Assembly: GCF_001512285.1 (NCBI RefSeq)
Contig: NZ_LNUV01000006.1
Location: 2,520,342 to 2,584,341 of the forward strand
From: Arthrobacter sp. EpRS71
Lineage (GTDB): Bacteria > Actinomycetota > Actinomycetes > Actinomycetales > Micrococcaceae
DNA length: 64,000 bases
Direction: 5' to 3'
Shown here: positions 8,625-17,070 of the stretch, piece by piece
Position numbering within the stretch: the stretch's first letter is position 1
Layout of the letters: each line of letters starts with the position of its first letter
Notes under the pieces: model-generated
What the model was told of the DNA's origin: nothing
The model's input: only the letters and a program-made list of their open reading frames with translations
Databases searched by the model: none
Position numbers and translations under genes: made by a program

Positions 8625-8981
8625 TTAGTGGCCACCCTGATCTGCATGTACCTTCGACATGTCGAGATTCCTGACGCCCGCGACGACTTTTTCCAAGTCC
8701 CCGGCGGGCAGGGCTCCAGGCTGGGAGAAAACCACAACCCCTTCCCGGAAGGCCATAAGTGTGGGGATGGACGTGATCTTAGCCGACATGGCCAGTGCTT
8801 GTTCGGCCTCAGTGTCGACCTTGGCGAAGACGATATCGGCGTGCCTTGCGGAGGCTGCTTCGTAAGTAGGGGCGAACATCCGGCAGGGCCCGCACCAGCT
8901 GGCCCAGAAGTCAACGAAGACGATGTTGTTGTCCTCGATGGTGCGGCTGAAATCTTGTTCTGTGAGGTTGACGGTGGACAT
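8625..8981 (-). CDS. trxA: Thioredoxin
   Basis: A 118-residue thioredoxin fold: VDFWASWCGPCRMFAPTYE holds the redox CGPC site near residues 30-33, and TSIPTLMAFREGVVV carries the cis-Pro. The acidic residue in KVDTEAEQ is also canonical. It reduces protein disulfides in the cytoplasm. It sits between the flavin reductase (47 bp upstream) and an MFS gene, on the same strand, so it may be copper-induced to repair thiol damage. The symbol is by family only; chromosomal trxA paralogues are expected. Confidence 0.92.
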   Translation of the reverse strand: MSTVNLTEQDFSRTIEDNNIVFVDFWASWCGPCRMFAPTYEAASARHADIVFAKVDTEAEQALAMSAKITSIPTLMAFREGVVVFSQPGALPAGDLEKVVAGVRNLDMSKVHADQGGH

Positions 8982-9028
8982 GGAGTTCTCCTTCTTGGTG
9001 GTTTGATGGCCGGCACGTTTTTGGAGGC

Positions 9029-10195
9029 CTAAGGGAAGGTGATTTTGCTGCGTGCAGCGAGCAATTCGGTGAAGGCATTCAGCCCTGCCACCGCGGTGAT
9101 ACCGCCCCCGGGATGGTGGAAGCTGGTCAGTATTGCTTTGGGATCCTCCGTTCCCAGGTGACGTTGGTGGCTGCCGGGTACCACTGCGCCGTACGCGGCT
9201 GCGGAGTGCCGGTAGACGGTAAGAGTGAATCCGGTGTCCGGGGTGTACGGACCCGGATCGGGTGCCCCGGTCAGATCATGCAGAGCGGCACGGGCCGCGT
9301 GGGCGCCTTGGGCAACGGCTGCATCCCAATGGTCGATGCGGTAAAGCTGACCGTCCCTGGTTGGGTGAAGTGCAAGGCTGCCCGCTGCATAGACAGCCTG
9401 GTAATCCCGGGCGCGCATACGGGTATCGACGGCAATGCCCTGATCGGCACCGGTGAGCCAGGCAGAGCTTGGCATGGTGCCGTGGGCGATGACCACAAGA
9501 TCTGACTCCAGGATCTGACCATCGCTCAACGTGATGGTGACAGAGGCGGGACCGGCGGTGAGAGTGGTGACGTCCTGGCCGAAGTAGGCGTGGACGTTGT
9601 GTCGGTGAAGTTCGGCGATGTGCTCCGCGATTCGACTGCCCAAGGCAGAGGCCAGTGGTGTGGCAGATCGGGAAAGGAGGTGAACCCGGGCACCGGCATC
9701 GGCGAGGAAGCTGGCGGTTTCAGCGCCGATGAACCCCGCACCGAGAACCGCGACAGTCTTGCTTGCCGCGTTCTGCCCCAGTCGGGCGCGCAGCCGCGCG
9801 GCGTCGTCTGCTGTGTGGAGGTGGAAGACCCGGTCGGGGGCAGCTGATATTCGGTCGTTCGGGCGTGGGGAGCTCCCGGCGGCGGCGATCAGCGCGGCGT
9901 ATGGCACAGTGCGGCCGTCCGCCAAGGTGAGGACTGAACGCTCCGTGTCCACAGCGGCAGCGCGGGCCTGGAGGAGATCGCCCTCAAGTGCGCGGGCTCC
10001 AGGTTGGGTGATCTGCTCTGCAGTGAGCAGACCGGGTAGGACTCCTTTGTTGACCAGGGTCCGGTTGTAGGGCTGATGGGGCTCCCCATTGATCAAGGTC
10101 AGCGGCCCTTCGAAGCCTTCGGCCCGTACCGTAGCTGCTGCGCTCAAACCCGCAGCCCCCGCACCAACAATGACGATTCCCTGCTGCCGATCCAT
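9029..10195 (-). CDS. FAD-dependent pyridine nucleotide-disulfide oxidoreductase
   Basis: A 388-residue flavoprotein. GIVIVGAGAAGLSAAATV at the N-terminus is the FAD-binding Rossmann motif, VAVLGAGFIGAETASFLADAG near residue 160 is the NAD(P)H-binding motif, and AVYAAGSLALHPTRDG is the ATG-D-like FAD motif near residue 275. The fold is that of ferredoxin/rubredoxin reductases and NADH-dependent reductases that lack the active-site disulfide. It is divergent from copZ and starts 27 bp from a region with two CsoR-type boxes. It may lead a minus-strand operon with thioredoxin and MFS. The electron acceptor is unknown. Confidence 0.88.
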   Translation of the reverse strand: MDRQQGIVIVGAGAAGLSAAATVRAEGFEGPLTLINGEPHQPYNRTLVNKGVLPGLLTAEQITQPGARALEGDLLQARAAAVDTERSVLTLADGRTVPYAALIAAAGSSPRPNDRISAAPDRVFHLHTADDAARLRARLGQNAASKTVAVLGAGFIGAETASFLADAGARVHLLSRSATPLASALGSRIAEHIAELHRHNVHAYFGQDVTTLTAGPASVTITLSDGQILESDLVVIAHGTMPSSAWLTGADQGIAVDTRMRARDYQAVYAAGSLALHPTRDGQLYRIDHWDAAVAQGAHAARAALHDLTGAPDPGPYTPDTGFTLTVYRHSAAAYGAVVPGSHQRHLGTEDPKAILTSFHHPGGGITAVAGLNAFTELLAARSKITFP

Positions 10196-10221
10196 TCCGG
10201 TCTCCTACCCGTTTAGCGCGT

Positions 10222-10280
10222 TTGACATTGATACCCCCCATGGGTACCTTAGCAACTATACACATACCCCCTAGGGGTAC
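10222..10280. promoter_or_regulatory. Two CsoR-type boxes in the divergent reductase/copZ promoter
   Basis: Box 1 (ATACCCCCCATGGGTA, 10231-10246) lies between TTGACA (10222-10227) and TACCTT (10245-10250), a 17-bp spacer. Box 2 (ATACCCCCTAGGGGTAC, 10264-10280) follows 17 bp later. On the minus strand, a TATAGT lies between the boxes. One repressor could control both the copZ-copA operon (+) and the reductase operon (-). Confidence 0.75.
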
Positions 10281-10301
10281 AGCGAAAGGGTAAGGCAGAC
10301 C

Positions 10302-10514
10302 ATGAACACCACTGAATTCCAAGTCACCGGAATGACCTGCGGACACTGCGAGATGTCCATCCGCGAAGAGGTCCTGGAAGTGCCCGGCGTCGAGTCCGTG
10401 GACGTCAGCCATCAGAGCGGCAGGCTCGTGGTCACCGGCACCGGGCCGGTCGAGGACGCGGCTGTCCTGGCCGCCGTGCAGACTGCCGGCTACCAGGGGG
10501 TGCGGTCGGCGTGA
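10302..10514 (+). CDS. copZ: Copper chaperone CopZ (HMA domain)
   Basis: A 70-residue single heavy-metal-associated domain: FQVTGMTCGHCEMSIREEV carries the MxCxxC Cu(I) site (Cys13 and Cys16) and the beta-alpha-beta ending is AVQTAGYQG. It shuttles Cu(I) in the cytoplasm to the CopA ATPase and to CsoR. It is the first gene of the operon behind two CsoR-type boxes, and its stop overlaps the GTG start of the next gene (GTGA). Confidence 0.93.
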   Translation: MNTTEFQVTGMTCGHCEMSIREEVLEVPGVESVDVSHQSGRLVVTGTGPVEDAAVLAAVQTAGYQGVRSA

Positions 10515-11503
10515 ACGCAGCCGGACGACTGGGTGCTTACGCGGCGGGGCTTGCCGTGATTTTCACCGGTGCCTTCGCGGGCGCGGCGGCCCTTGTGCCG
10601 GAACAAGCCGTAGCGGCCTGGACTCACTCGGAAGGTTCCATGGACGGGCACGCCGGGGCCGGGCACGCAGAACAACCCACGCCTGATGCCTCCTCCACGG
10701 CCGGCTCTCCGGTCCAGGGCGTAACCTCGGAACGAGGCGGTTACCTGCTGGGGGACATTACCGCACCCACAGCCGTGGGCGCAGACGGGGAACTGGCGTT
10801 TACCATTACCGGCAAGGACGCCTCCCCGGTCACCGGGTTCGAGGCTTCGCATGAAAAGCGGGCTCACCTGATCGTGGTGCGTTCGGACGGGACGCATTAC
10901 CGTCACGTGCACCCTGTCATGGACGACGCCGGGCGGTGGTCCCTGCCGTGGCGGTGGGAGGCCGCTGGTACGTACCGGATTTACGCCGACGTCGTCCCGA
11001 CCGGCTCGGACGGGAATGTGACGCTGACCCGGACTGTGGATGTAGCCGGTTCACTCGAGCCGGCGGCACCGGAGGTCTCCGCCACCGCTGAGGTCCAAGG
11101 GTTCCAGGTCTCTCTTCAGGGCGATCTGCAGGCAGGATCACCGTCGGATCTGACGGTCAGCGTTAACCGCAGCGGGCAGCCGGTAACAAACCTGCAGCCT
11201 TACCTGGGGGCTTATGGGCACCTGGTGGCTCTGCGGGCAGGCGACATGGCCTACTTGCATACCCACCCTGAAGGTGCCGGGCCGGGTCAGGGCGGGGTCT
11301 CCGGGCCAGAGGTGAAATTTGCGACCACGCCCCCGACGCCGGGCCGCTATTACCTCTACTTCGATTTCCAGGTAGACGGAAAGGTTCACACCGCCCAGTT
11401 CACCGTCGACACCACCGGATCACCCCGAGCTGCGACCGCACCTACCCCCGATCAGGCACCCACCGACGCCGGCACAGCCGACGACGGACACGGCGGGCAC
11501 TGA
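10511..11503 (+). CDS. Membrane-anchored His-rich copper-island protein, paralogue 1
   Basis: A 330-residue protein with an N-terminal signal anchor (about residues 7-30, AYAAGLAVIFTGAFAGAAAL), then an extracytoplasmic part and a Pro/Ala/Thr-rich, His-ended tail (DDGHGGH). Two beta-rich repeats carry possible metal ligands: HEKRAHLIVVRSDGTHYRHVHP in the first, and AYGHLVALRAGDMAYLHTHPEG in the second. I do not know a named function; the pattern of paired His on beta strands suggests extracytoplasmic copper binding. GTG start overlaps the copZ stop. The same two-repeat architecture recurs in the gene at 17071-17910, which lacks a signal sequence. Operon position between copZ and copA supports a copper role. 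Confidence 0.75.
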   Translation: MNAAGRLGAYAAGLAVIFTGAFAGAAALVPEQAVAAWTHSEGSMDGHAGAGHAEQPTPDASSTAGSPVQGVTSERGGYLLGDITAPTAVGADGELAFTITGKDASPVTGFEASHEKRAHLIVVRSDGTHYRHVHPVMDDAGRWSLPWRWEAAGTYRIYADVVPTGSDGNVTLTRTVDVAGSLEPAAPEVSATAEVQGFQVSLQGDLQAGSPSDLTVSVNRSGQPVTNLQPYLGAYGHLVALRAGDMAYLHTHPEGAGPGQGGVSGPEVKFATTPPTPGRYYLYFDFQVDGKVHTAQFTVDTTGSPRAATAPTPDQAPTDAGTADDGHGGH

Positions 11504-11573
11504 CCCATCCCACTAGCCCCCAAGGAGCCTGACCCTGACAGGTCAGGCCCGCACCGGGAGAAAGTAGTACCCC

Positions 11574-13889
11574 ATGTCTGCATCAGCAGCCAGGCAACCT
11601 GCGCCAGAACTCGACATCGAGCTCGAGATCGGCGGGATGACCTGCGCCTCGTGCGCCAACCGGATCGAACGCAAACTCAACAAGCTCGATGGCGTCATCG
11701 CTTCCGTAAACTACGCCACCGAAAAAGCCCGTATCACCGCTCCTGCCGGATACGATCCTCAGGCCTTGGTCGCCGAGGTCGAAAAGACCGGATACTCCGC
11801 GGCCCTGCCCAGCGCCCGGCGGGAACAGCAAAACGAGGAAGACGACAACCGTCCCGACGCTGAACTTAGGTCGCTGAAACACCGGCTTATCGGCAGTGCC
11901 GTGCTCGCGATCCCCGTCATCGCCATGGCAATGCTCCCTGCCCTGCAGTTCAATTACTGGCAATGGCTTTCCTTGGCGATGGCCGCCCCGGTGATCCTCT
12001 GGGCGGGCTGGCCCTTCCACAAAGCCGCCTACACCAACCTGCGCCACGGTGCCGCGACCATGGACACCTTGATCTCCATGGGCACCACAGCTGCGTTCCT
12101 GTGGTCCCTTTACGCCCTGTTCTTCGGCACCGCCGGGACGCCGGGGATGACGCATCCCTTTGAACTGACCGTTGCTCCCACTGATGGTGCGGGCAACATC
12201 TACCTGGAAGTCGGCGCCGGGGTGATCCTGTTCATCCTGGCAGGCCGCTACTTTGAGAAGCGTTCCAAGCGCCAGGCCGGGGCAGCGCTGCGCGCCTTAC
12301 TGGAGTTGGGCGCCAAGGACGTGGCCGTGCTGCGCGACGGTGACGAGATTCGCATCCCCACCGATCAGCTGTCCGTCGGCGAAGAGTTCATAGTCCGTCC
12401 CGGCGAGAAGATCGCGACGGACGGCGTGGTCGTCAGCGGCCGCAGCGCGGTCGATGAGTCGATGCTCACCGGCGAATCGGTGCCTGTGGAAGTCGGCGCC
12501 GGCGACACAGTGACCGGCGCCACCGTCAATTCCGGTGGCCGGCTGGTCATCCGCGCCACACGCGTAGGTTCGGACACCCAGCTGGCGCAAATGGCGCAAC
12601 TGGTGGAGAACGCCCAGTCCGGCAAGGCCGAGGTCCAGCGTTTGGCTGATCGGATCTCGGGTGTGTTCGTGCCCATTGTGATCGCAGTCGCTGTTGGCAC
12701 ACTGGCCGCCTGGCTCGGCGCAGGCTTCCCGGTAACGGCGGCATTCACAGCAGCCGTGGCCGTTCTCATCATCGCCTGCCCGTGCGCCTTGGGATTGGCC
12801 ACGCCAACGGCACTGTTGGTCGGCACCGGCCGGGGAGCCCAGCTGGGCATCCTGATCAAGGGCCCCGAAGTGCTCGAATCAACCCGCAAGGTCGACACCA
12901 TCCTGCTCGATAAGACCGGTACTGTCACCACCGGCAAGATGACCTTGCGGGGCGTGCACACCGCACCCGGCACCAACCCTGACGAACTGCTCCGCATCGC
13001 CGGAGCCTTGGAAGATTCCTCCGAACACCCCATCGCCCAAGCGATAGCACGCGGTGCCACCGAACGTGTCGGGGACCTGCCAACCCCGGAAAACTTCGCG
13101 AATGTCGAAGGACGCGGCGTTCAAGGCGTGGTCGATGGGCACCTGGTGATCGTGGGACGTGAATCCATGCTCGCTGACTGGTCGCTGACGATGCCGGCCG
13201 ATCTTGCCAGGGCCAAGGCTGAGGCCGAAGCAGCCCGCGAGACGGCAGTAGTCGTAGCTTGGGACGGGCAGGTCCGCGGTGTGATCACCGTTGCCGACGC
13301 GATCAAGGACACCAGCGCCGAAGCCATCGCGCAATTCCGCGCCCTTGGTCTGACGCCGGTGCTGCTCACAGGCGACAATCGTGTCGTCGCCGAACAGGTC
13401 GCCGCCCAGGTGGGGATCGAACAGGTCATCGCAGAAGTCCTGCCCCAAGACAAAGTCCGTGTTGTCACGGACCTGCAGAAGCAGGGCAAGGTCGTGGCCA
13501 TGGTCGGCGACGGCGTCAACGACGCCGCGGCACTTGCCCAGGCGGATCTGGGCCTGGCCATGGGAACCGGGACGGACGTGGCCATCGAAGCGGCGGACCT
13601 CACCTTGGTCCGAGGAGATCTACGTGCTGCCGCCGACGCGATCCGGCTTGCCCGTAAAACCCTGGGCACGATTAAAACCAACCTGTTCTGGGCCTTCGCC
13701 TACAACGTAGCCGCGATACCACTGGCCGCCCTCGGGCTGCTCAACCCCATGCTGGCCGGAGCCGCCATGGCATTCAGCAGCATCTTCGTGGTCACCAACA
13801 GCCTCCGCTTGCGCTCCTTCAAAAGCCACGCGGTAAACCAGTCACCGACCGCAGCCCGCTCCCGCGCGCCGCAGCCGGTCGACGCCTAA
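11574..13889 (+). CDS. copA: Cu(I)-exporting P1B-1 ATPase CopA
   Basis: A 771-residue copper pump. One N-terminal HMA domain has GGMTCASC (20-27). The membrane CPC motif is in IIACPCALGLATPT (near residue 402), the phosphorylation loop is LLDKTGTVTTGKM (near 446), the nucleotide domain has a SEHPIAQAI loop, and the hinge is MVGDGVNDAAAL. CPC defines the Cu(I)/Ag(I) class that exports from the cytoplasm using ATP. It is 70 bp after the His-rich gene and in the same operon as copZ, with the YHS gene following after 23 bp. Confidence 0.96.
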   Translation: MSASAARQPAPELDIELEIGGMTCASCANRIERKLNKLDGVIASVNYATEKARITAPAGYDPQALVAEVEKTGYSAALPSARREQQNEEDDNRPDAELRSLKHRLIGSAVLAIPVIAMAMLPALQFNYWQWLSLAMAAPVILWAGWPFHKAAYTNLRHGAATMDTLISMGTTAAFLWSLYALFFGTAGTPGMTHPFELTVAPTDGAGNIYLEVGAGVILFILAGRYFEKRSKRQAGAALRALLELGAKDVAVLRDGDEIRIPTDQLSVGEEFIVRPGEKIATDGVVVSGRSAVDESMLTGESVPVEVGAGDTVTGATVNSGGRLVIRATRVGSDTQLAQMAQLVENAQSGKAEVQRLADRISGVFVPIVIAVAVGTLAAWLGAGFPVTAAFTAAVAVLIIACPCALGLATPTALLVGTGRGAQLGILIKGPEVLESTRKVDTILLDKTGTVTTGKMTLRGVHTAPGTNPDELLRIAGALEDSSEHPIAQAIARGATERVGDLPTPENFANVEGRGVQGVVDGHLVIVGRESMLADWSLTMPADLARAKAEAEAARETAVVVAWDGQVRGVITVADAIKDTSAEAIAQFRALGLTPVLLTGDNRVVAEQVAAQVGIEQVIAEVLPQDKVRVVTDLQKQGKVVAMVGDGVNDAAALAQADLGLAMGTGTDVAIEAADLTLVRGDLRAAADAIRLARKTLGTIKTNLFWAFAYNVAAIPLAALGLLNPMLAGAAMAFSSIFVVTNSLRLRSFKSHAVNQSPTAARSRAPQPVDA

Positions 13890-13912
13890 CCCACCCCGAA
13901 AGGAAAACCACC

Positions 13913-14161
13913 ATGGGAAGCTGCTGCAGCCCCTCCGCCAAGGACACTTCGACAGAGGACCTGACTCTCACCCAACGTCCCCCACAAGACAATGACGCAA
14001 TCGCCCACTGCCCGGTCATGGCCGGCACGCCCGTAGTCAAGGCCGCAGCCGAGGCCAGCGGCCTCTACCGTGACTTCGAAGGAACGCGCTACTGGTTCTG
14101 CTGCGCAGGCTGCGGACCGGCCTTCGACGCCGACCCGGCCAAATACACTCACGCCGGCTGA
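13913..14161 (+). CDS. YHS-domain metal-binding protein
   Basis: An 82-residue protein. A Cys-rich start (MGSCCSPS) is followed by a YHS-like core: HCPVMAGTPVVKAA, then YRDFEGTRYWFCCAGCGPAFDADPAKY. YHS domains bind heavy metals and often occur next to or fused to copper ATPases. It has Cys pairs CC and CCxxC that could serve as ligands. Shine-Dalgarno GAAAGGAAAA precedes ATG 13913. It is likely a cytoplasmic accessory to CopA; exact role unknown. Confidence 0.85.
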   Translation: MGSCCSPSAKDTSTEDLTLTQRPPQDNDAIAHCPVMAGTPVVKAAAEASGLYRDFEGTRYWFCCAGCGPAFDADPAKYTHAG

Positions 14162-14185
14162 CGCTCCCACAGCAAAACGCATTCT

Positions 14186-14214
14186 GGGCGCGGTGACCTT
14201 GAGTCACCGCGCCC
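14186..14214. terminator. Strong hairpin after the YHS gene
   Basis: GGGCGCGGTGAC (14186-14197) pairs perfectly with GTCACCGCGCCC (14203-14214) around a 5-base loop. There is no T-tract. It separates the copZ-copA-YHS genes from the csoR gene, possibly lowering read-through. Confidence 0.6.
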
Positions 14215-14245
14215 AAGGTCTACCACCGGGCATCAGGAGACAGCT

Positions 14246-14578
14246 ATGTACCCGAACGCATCCACGGCCAGACCGGCGGGTCATCTGTGCGGCGGCAGCC
14301 CGCAGGACACCGGCAACAAGGCCCGCTACGTTGCCCGCCTCAGACGAATGGAGGGCCAGGCTCAAGGAATCGCCCGGATGTTCAACAGAGAGCAGTATTG
14401 CCTCGACATCCTTACCCAGGTCTCCGCCCTGAGCGCAGCATTGCGCAGTCTCGGTCTCGGACTGGTCGATGACCACATGAAATACTGCGTCCTAGGCGCC
14501 GTGCGCCAAGACCCCAGAACTGTCGAGACCCTCCTTCGAGAAGTGTCCGAAGCCATTGCCCGCTTACGTTGCGGCTAG
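14246..14578 (+). CDS. csoR: CsoR-family copper-sensing repressor 1
   Basis: A 110-residue all-helical DUF156 protein. The CsoR metal triad is present: Cys52 (QYCLDILTQ), His77 and Cys81 (DDHMKYCV), the C-H-C pattern of Cu(I) sensors rather than the RcnR/FrmR pattern. The start of the fold, YVARLRRMEGQAQGIARM, is typical DNA-contact helix 1. It represses promoters with GC-tract palindromes such as the ATACCCCC boxes in this window and releases on Cu(I). It lies downstream of copA and likely autoregulates through the copZ promoter. Confidence 0.92.
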   Translation: MYPNASTARPAGHLCGGSPQDTGNKARYVARLRRMEGQAQGIARMFNREQYCLDILTQVSALSAALRSLGLGLVDDHMKYCVLGAVRQDPRTVETLLREVSEAIARLRCG

Positions 14579-15065
14579 ACCGAACGGCGCGAATCTTCGC
14601 CCCGGCGCCCGACCCCTCCCCGCAGCGGGGAACTCATCTGCCGCCCCGAAACGGCTCCGGCACTGGTAGCTAACCGTTGAGAATCTCAGCAGTGAATGCA
14701 GGACGGCGGAACCTCCAACCGCAGGACGCAACGGGAACCGCACTTCAGGTCCAGGCAGTGGCGAGGCGTCTCATGGCAAGAAGCCCCCATCTACGGGACC
14801 ACAAACTTCCTGAACCCCATTGGAGCACGCGCCCCATGCCCGGTACCTCTTCTGCCTCAGCAGCAGAACAGTGCTGCTGCCAATGTAGCCGACCGGCAAC
14901 GAATTCCATGCCGTCAGCAAGGGCTCTGAAGGCTCTGTGGACGGTGGTACAGAACCCTCAGCACCTTCGATAGACGAACCGTCATTGTGACGATGCCGGG
15001 CACCGGAACCCGCAAGGGTCCCGGTACCCGGCTCTAGTTACGTCGGAAACCGACGTTTTCTTCGT
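14579..15065. other. Intergenic region with hairpins, no supported gene
   Basis: The 98-codon plus-strand frame at 14677-14973 is Ser/Arg-rich without family features and is rejected. A hairpin GCCGGGCACCGG (14995-15006) with CCGGTACCCGGC (15021-15032), 11 of 12 pairs, lies before the convergent MFS gene and may be a terminator. A smaller CCCCGC/GCGGGG stem lies near 14621. Confidence 0.5.
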
Positions 15066-16391
15066 TCAGGAAATACGTACACAAGAGCACTGTCCCGCGG
15101 CCAGCGTGCCCTCTGCCACCCCGGTTTCTGCGACCGTCTTTACGTGACTTGTCGCAGTCTGGGGGTGGACCGGGGCCGGAATCACGTCGTCGTGGTGTCC
15201 ATCATGGCGCGGCCACAGGTAGAGGGCAGCTGCTGCTCCTATGACGGTGAGGATTGCCAGCGCAGACCACGTGAGGGTTAGGCCGGCGTTTGTTCCGAGC
15301 CAGCCGGCAATGGGATAGGTAATCAGCCAAGCAAGGTGAGAGAGCGAGAATTGGGCTGCGAAGACCTCCGGTATCCGGTTCGGTTCACCCGCAGCACGGA
15401 GAACTCTTCCCGTCGGGGTGATGATCATCGCCATTCCGGCTCCGATGACCACCCAGATGATCGCTGTGCCAGCCCAAGTAGGGACCCCTGCCGCACTGAA
15501 TGTGAGCGCCCCTGCGGTACCGGCCACGAGAACGGCGGCGCCGCTCAGCATGACAGTGCGATCGGCGACCCGGTCCAGTACACGGGGGAGTGCCAGCGCG
15601 GCCATCAGAGTTCCACCACCAGAGGCTGCCATCATCCAGGCCACGTCGGACTGGGAGCCGCCTAGTTCATCGCGGACGTAGTTGACGGTGTTGACGATCA
15701 CGATCGATCCGGCCGCTGCGACAACAAGGTTAAGCGCCATGATGCCGCGCAACCGAGGTGTCCTGACGAACGTTCTGATTCCTGCCGCAGCCCTGTCCCA
15801 AGCGCTGGTGTGGGCGCTGGGTTGGGCGTTGGGGATGCGTGCGGACATCACGAGAAACGCGGAGACGACGAATCCAACTGAGGTGCCCAGGAAAAGCCAA
15901 TTGAAGCTCATGAAGCTCAGCGCGACTGCGGCAAGCACGGGACTGAGCAGGCTCTCCATGGTGTAGGCGACCTGGGAAGCGGACAGGGCACGCGTGTAGG
16001 CGGCTTTGTCGGTCACGATATCGGGAATCACCGCTTGGAACGTCGGCGTGAACGCCGCTGACGCTGACTGCAGGAGGCCGATCAGGAGGTAAATATGCCA
16101 AACCTCGGTGACAAAGGGCAGCGCAAGGACCACTGCAGCTCGAACCACATCGAGAGTGATGAGGAACGCCCGGCGGGGCAACCGGTCAACATATGCGGCA
16201 GCCAGCGGTGCGATGATCACGTACAGGACCATCTTGATTGTCAGTGCGGTTCCGAGAACCTCGCCCGCGCGCGGGCCAGCGAACTCGTAAGCGAGCAGGC
16301 CAAGGGCGACCGTCGCCAGGCCGGTGCCGAACAGGGCGATGACTTGGGCGCTGAAAAGATGGCGGTAGTCGCGGATTGCGAACAAACGCAT
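15066..16391 (-). CDS. MFS transporter
   Basis: A 441-residue membrane protein starting MRLFAIRDYRHLFSAQVIALFG, a start typical of the MFS_3/enterobactin-exporter-like group. The loop AAYVDRLPRRAFLITLDVVRA is motif A. About 12 hydrophobic segments are seen, with a soluble link around IPNAQPSAHTSAWDRAAAGIR between halves. ATG 16391 follows GAAAGGAAAACC; a second ATG at 16409 would add six residues. The AhpD-like gene lies 69 bp upstream on the same strand and may be co-transcribed. Substrate unknown. Confidence 0.88.
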   Translation of the reverse strand: MRLFAIRDYRHLFSAQVIALFGTGLATVALGLLAYEFAGPRAGEVLGTALTIKMVLYVIIAPLAAAYVDRLPRRAFLITLDVVRAAVVLALPFVTEVWHIYLLIGLLQSASAAFTPTFQAVIPDIVTDKAAYTRALSASQVAYTMESLLSPVLAAVALSFMSFNWLFLGTSVGFVVSAFLVMSARIPNAQPSAHTSAWDRAAAGIRTFVRTPRLRGIMALNLVVAAAGSIVIVNTVNYVRDELGGSQSDVAWMMAASGGGTLMAALALPRVLDRVADRTVMLSGAAVLVAGTAGALTFSAAGVPTWAGTAIIWVVIGAGMAMIITPTGRVLRAAGEPNRIPEVFAAQFSLSHLAWLITYPIAGWLGTNAGLTLTWSALAILTVIGAAAALYLWPRHDGHHDDVIPAPVHPQTATSHVKTVAETGVAEGTLAAGQCSCVRIS

Positions 16392-16460
16392 GGTTTTCCT
16401 TTCATCCATGCAGGGGACAGGCCCTCAAGAGGCCGCCCGCGAAAGTGAGGCTTCAGACTC

Positions 16461-16991
16461 CTACGAGGCTGGATTGGGTTCGGGTCTCAAGCCGGCGACC
16501 AGGTTGAAGGCGCCTGTGAGGATGTTCAGAGCCACGATGCCGACGACATCGACGATTTCACGGTCGCTGTAACCGTGGTCCCGCAACCCGAGGATCTGCT
16601 CATCGGTGATTCCCTGTGGGTCGCGGTAGATACGGAGGCCCAGGGCGATGATCGCTGCAATCGCCGGGTCGGCCGAGGTGCCCGCGCGGGCGAGGCCGAT
16701 TTCGTCCTCCTCGATTCCAGCTGCGCGGGCTGCGTCAACATGTGAGTCGAGGCAAAGGCCGCAGCCTTGCTGGACCTGGACAGCAATGGAAATACGCTCG
16801 CTGATCTTGCGGTTCAGTTTTGCGCGTTTCATCGATCGGCTGAGCTGAAGATAGCCGCCCAATACAGCTGGTGAATGCGCCATCGTGGAGACCATGTCCC
16901 CAACTCGGCCATGGCGGGAGACCAGGTCCGAGAGCAGATCGCGGGACGTGCCCACCGCCGTAGCGGGGGTTAGTTGGGTAAGTCGAGACAT
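16461..16991 (-). CDS. AhpD/CMD-family peroxidase-related protein
   Basis: A 176-residue all-helical protein of the carboxymuconolactone decarboxylase/AhpD family. The active-site signature QVQQGCGLCLDSHVDAARAAG has the CxxC pair and the downstream His of AhpD-type thiol peroxidases, preceded by KISERISIAV. Such proteins reduce alkyl hydroperoxides or act as disulfide reductases. It sits between the MFS gene and the second His-rich copper gene, all on the minus strand. A role in copper-linked oxidative stress is inferred from context only. Confidence 0.88.
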   Translation of the reverse strand: MSRLTQLTPATAVGTSRDLLSDLVSRHGRVGDMVSTMAHSPAVLGGYLQLSRSMKRAKLNRKISERISIAVQVQQGCGLCLDSHVDAARAAGIEEDEIGLARAGTSADPAIAAIIALGLRIYRDPQGITDEQILGLRDHGYSDREIVDVVGIVALNILTGAFNLVAGLRPEPNPAS

Positions 16992-17070
16992 GAGAATCCT
17001 TCAGGAGGTGTGCGGCGATTGGATTAGTTGATGCCTTCGATGGTTGGCTTCACCACGCCACCGGTGGAGG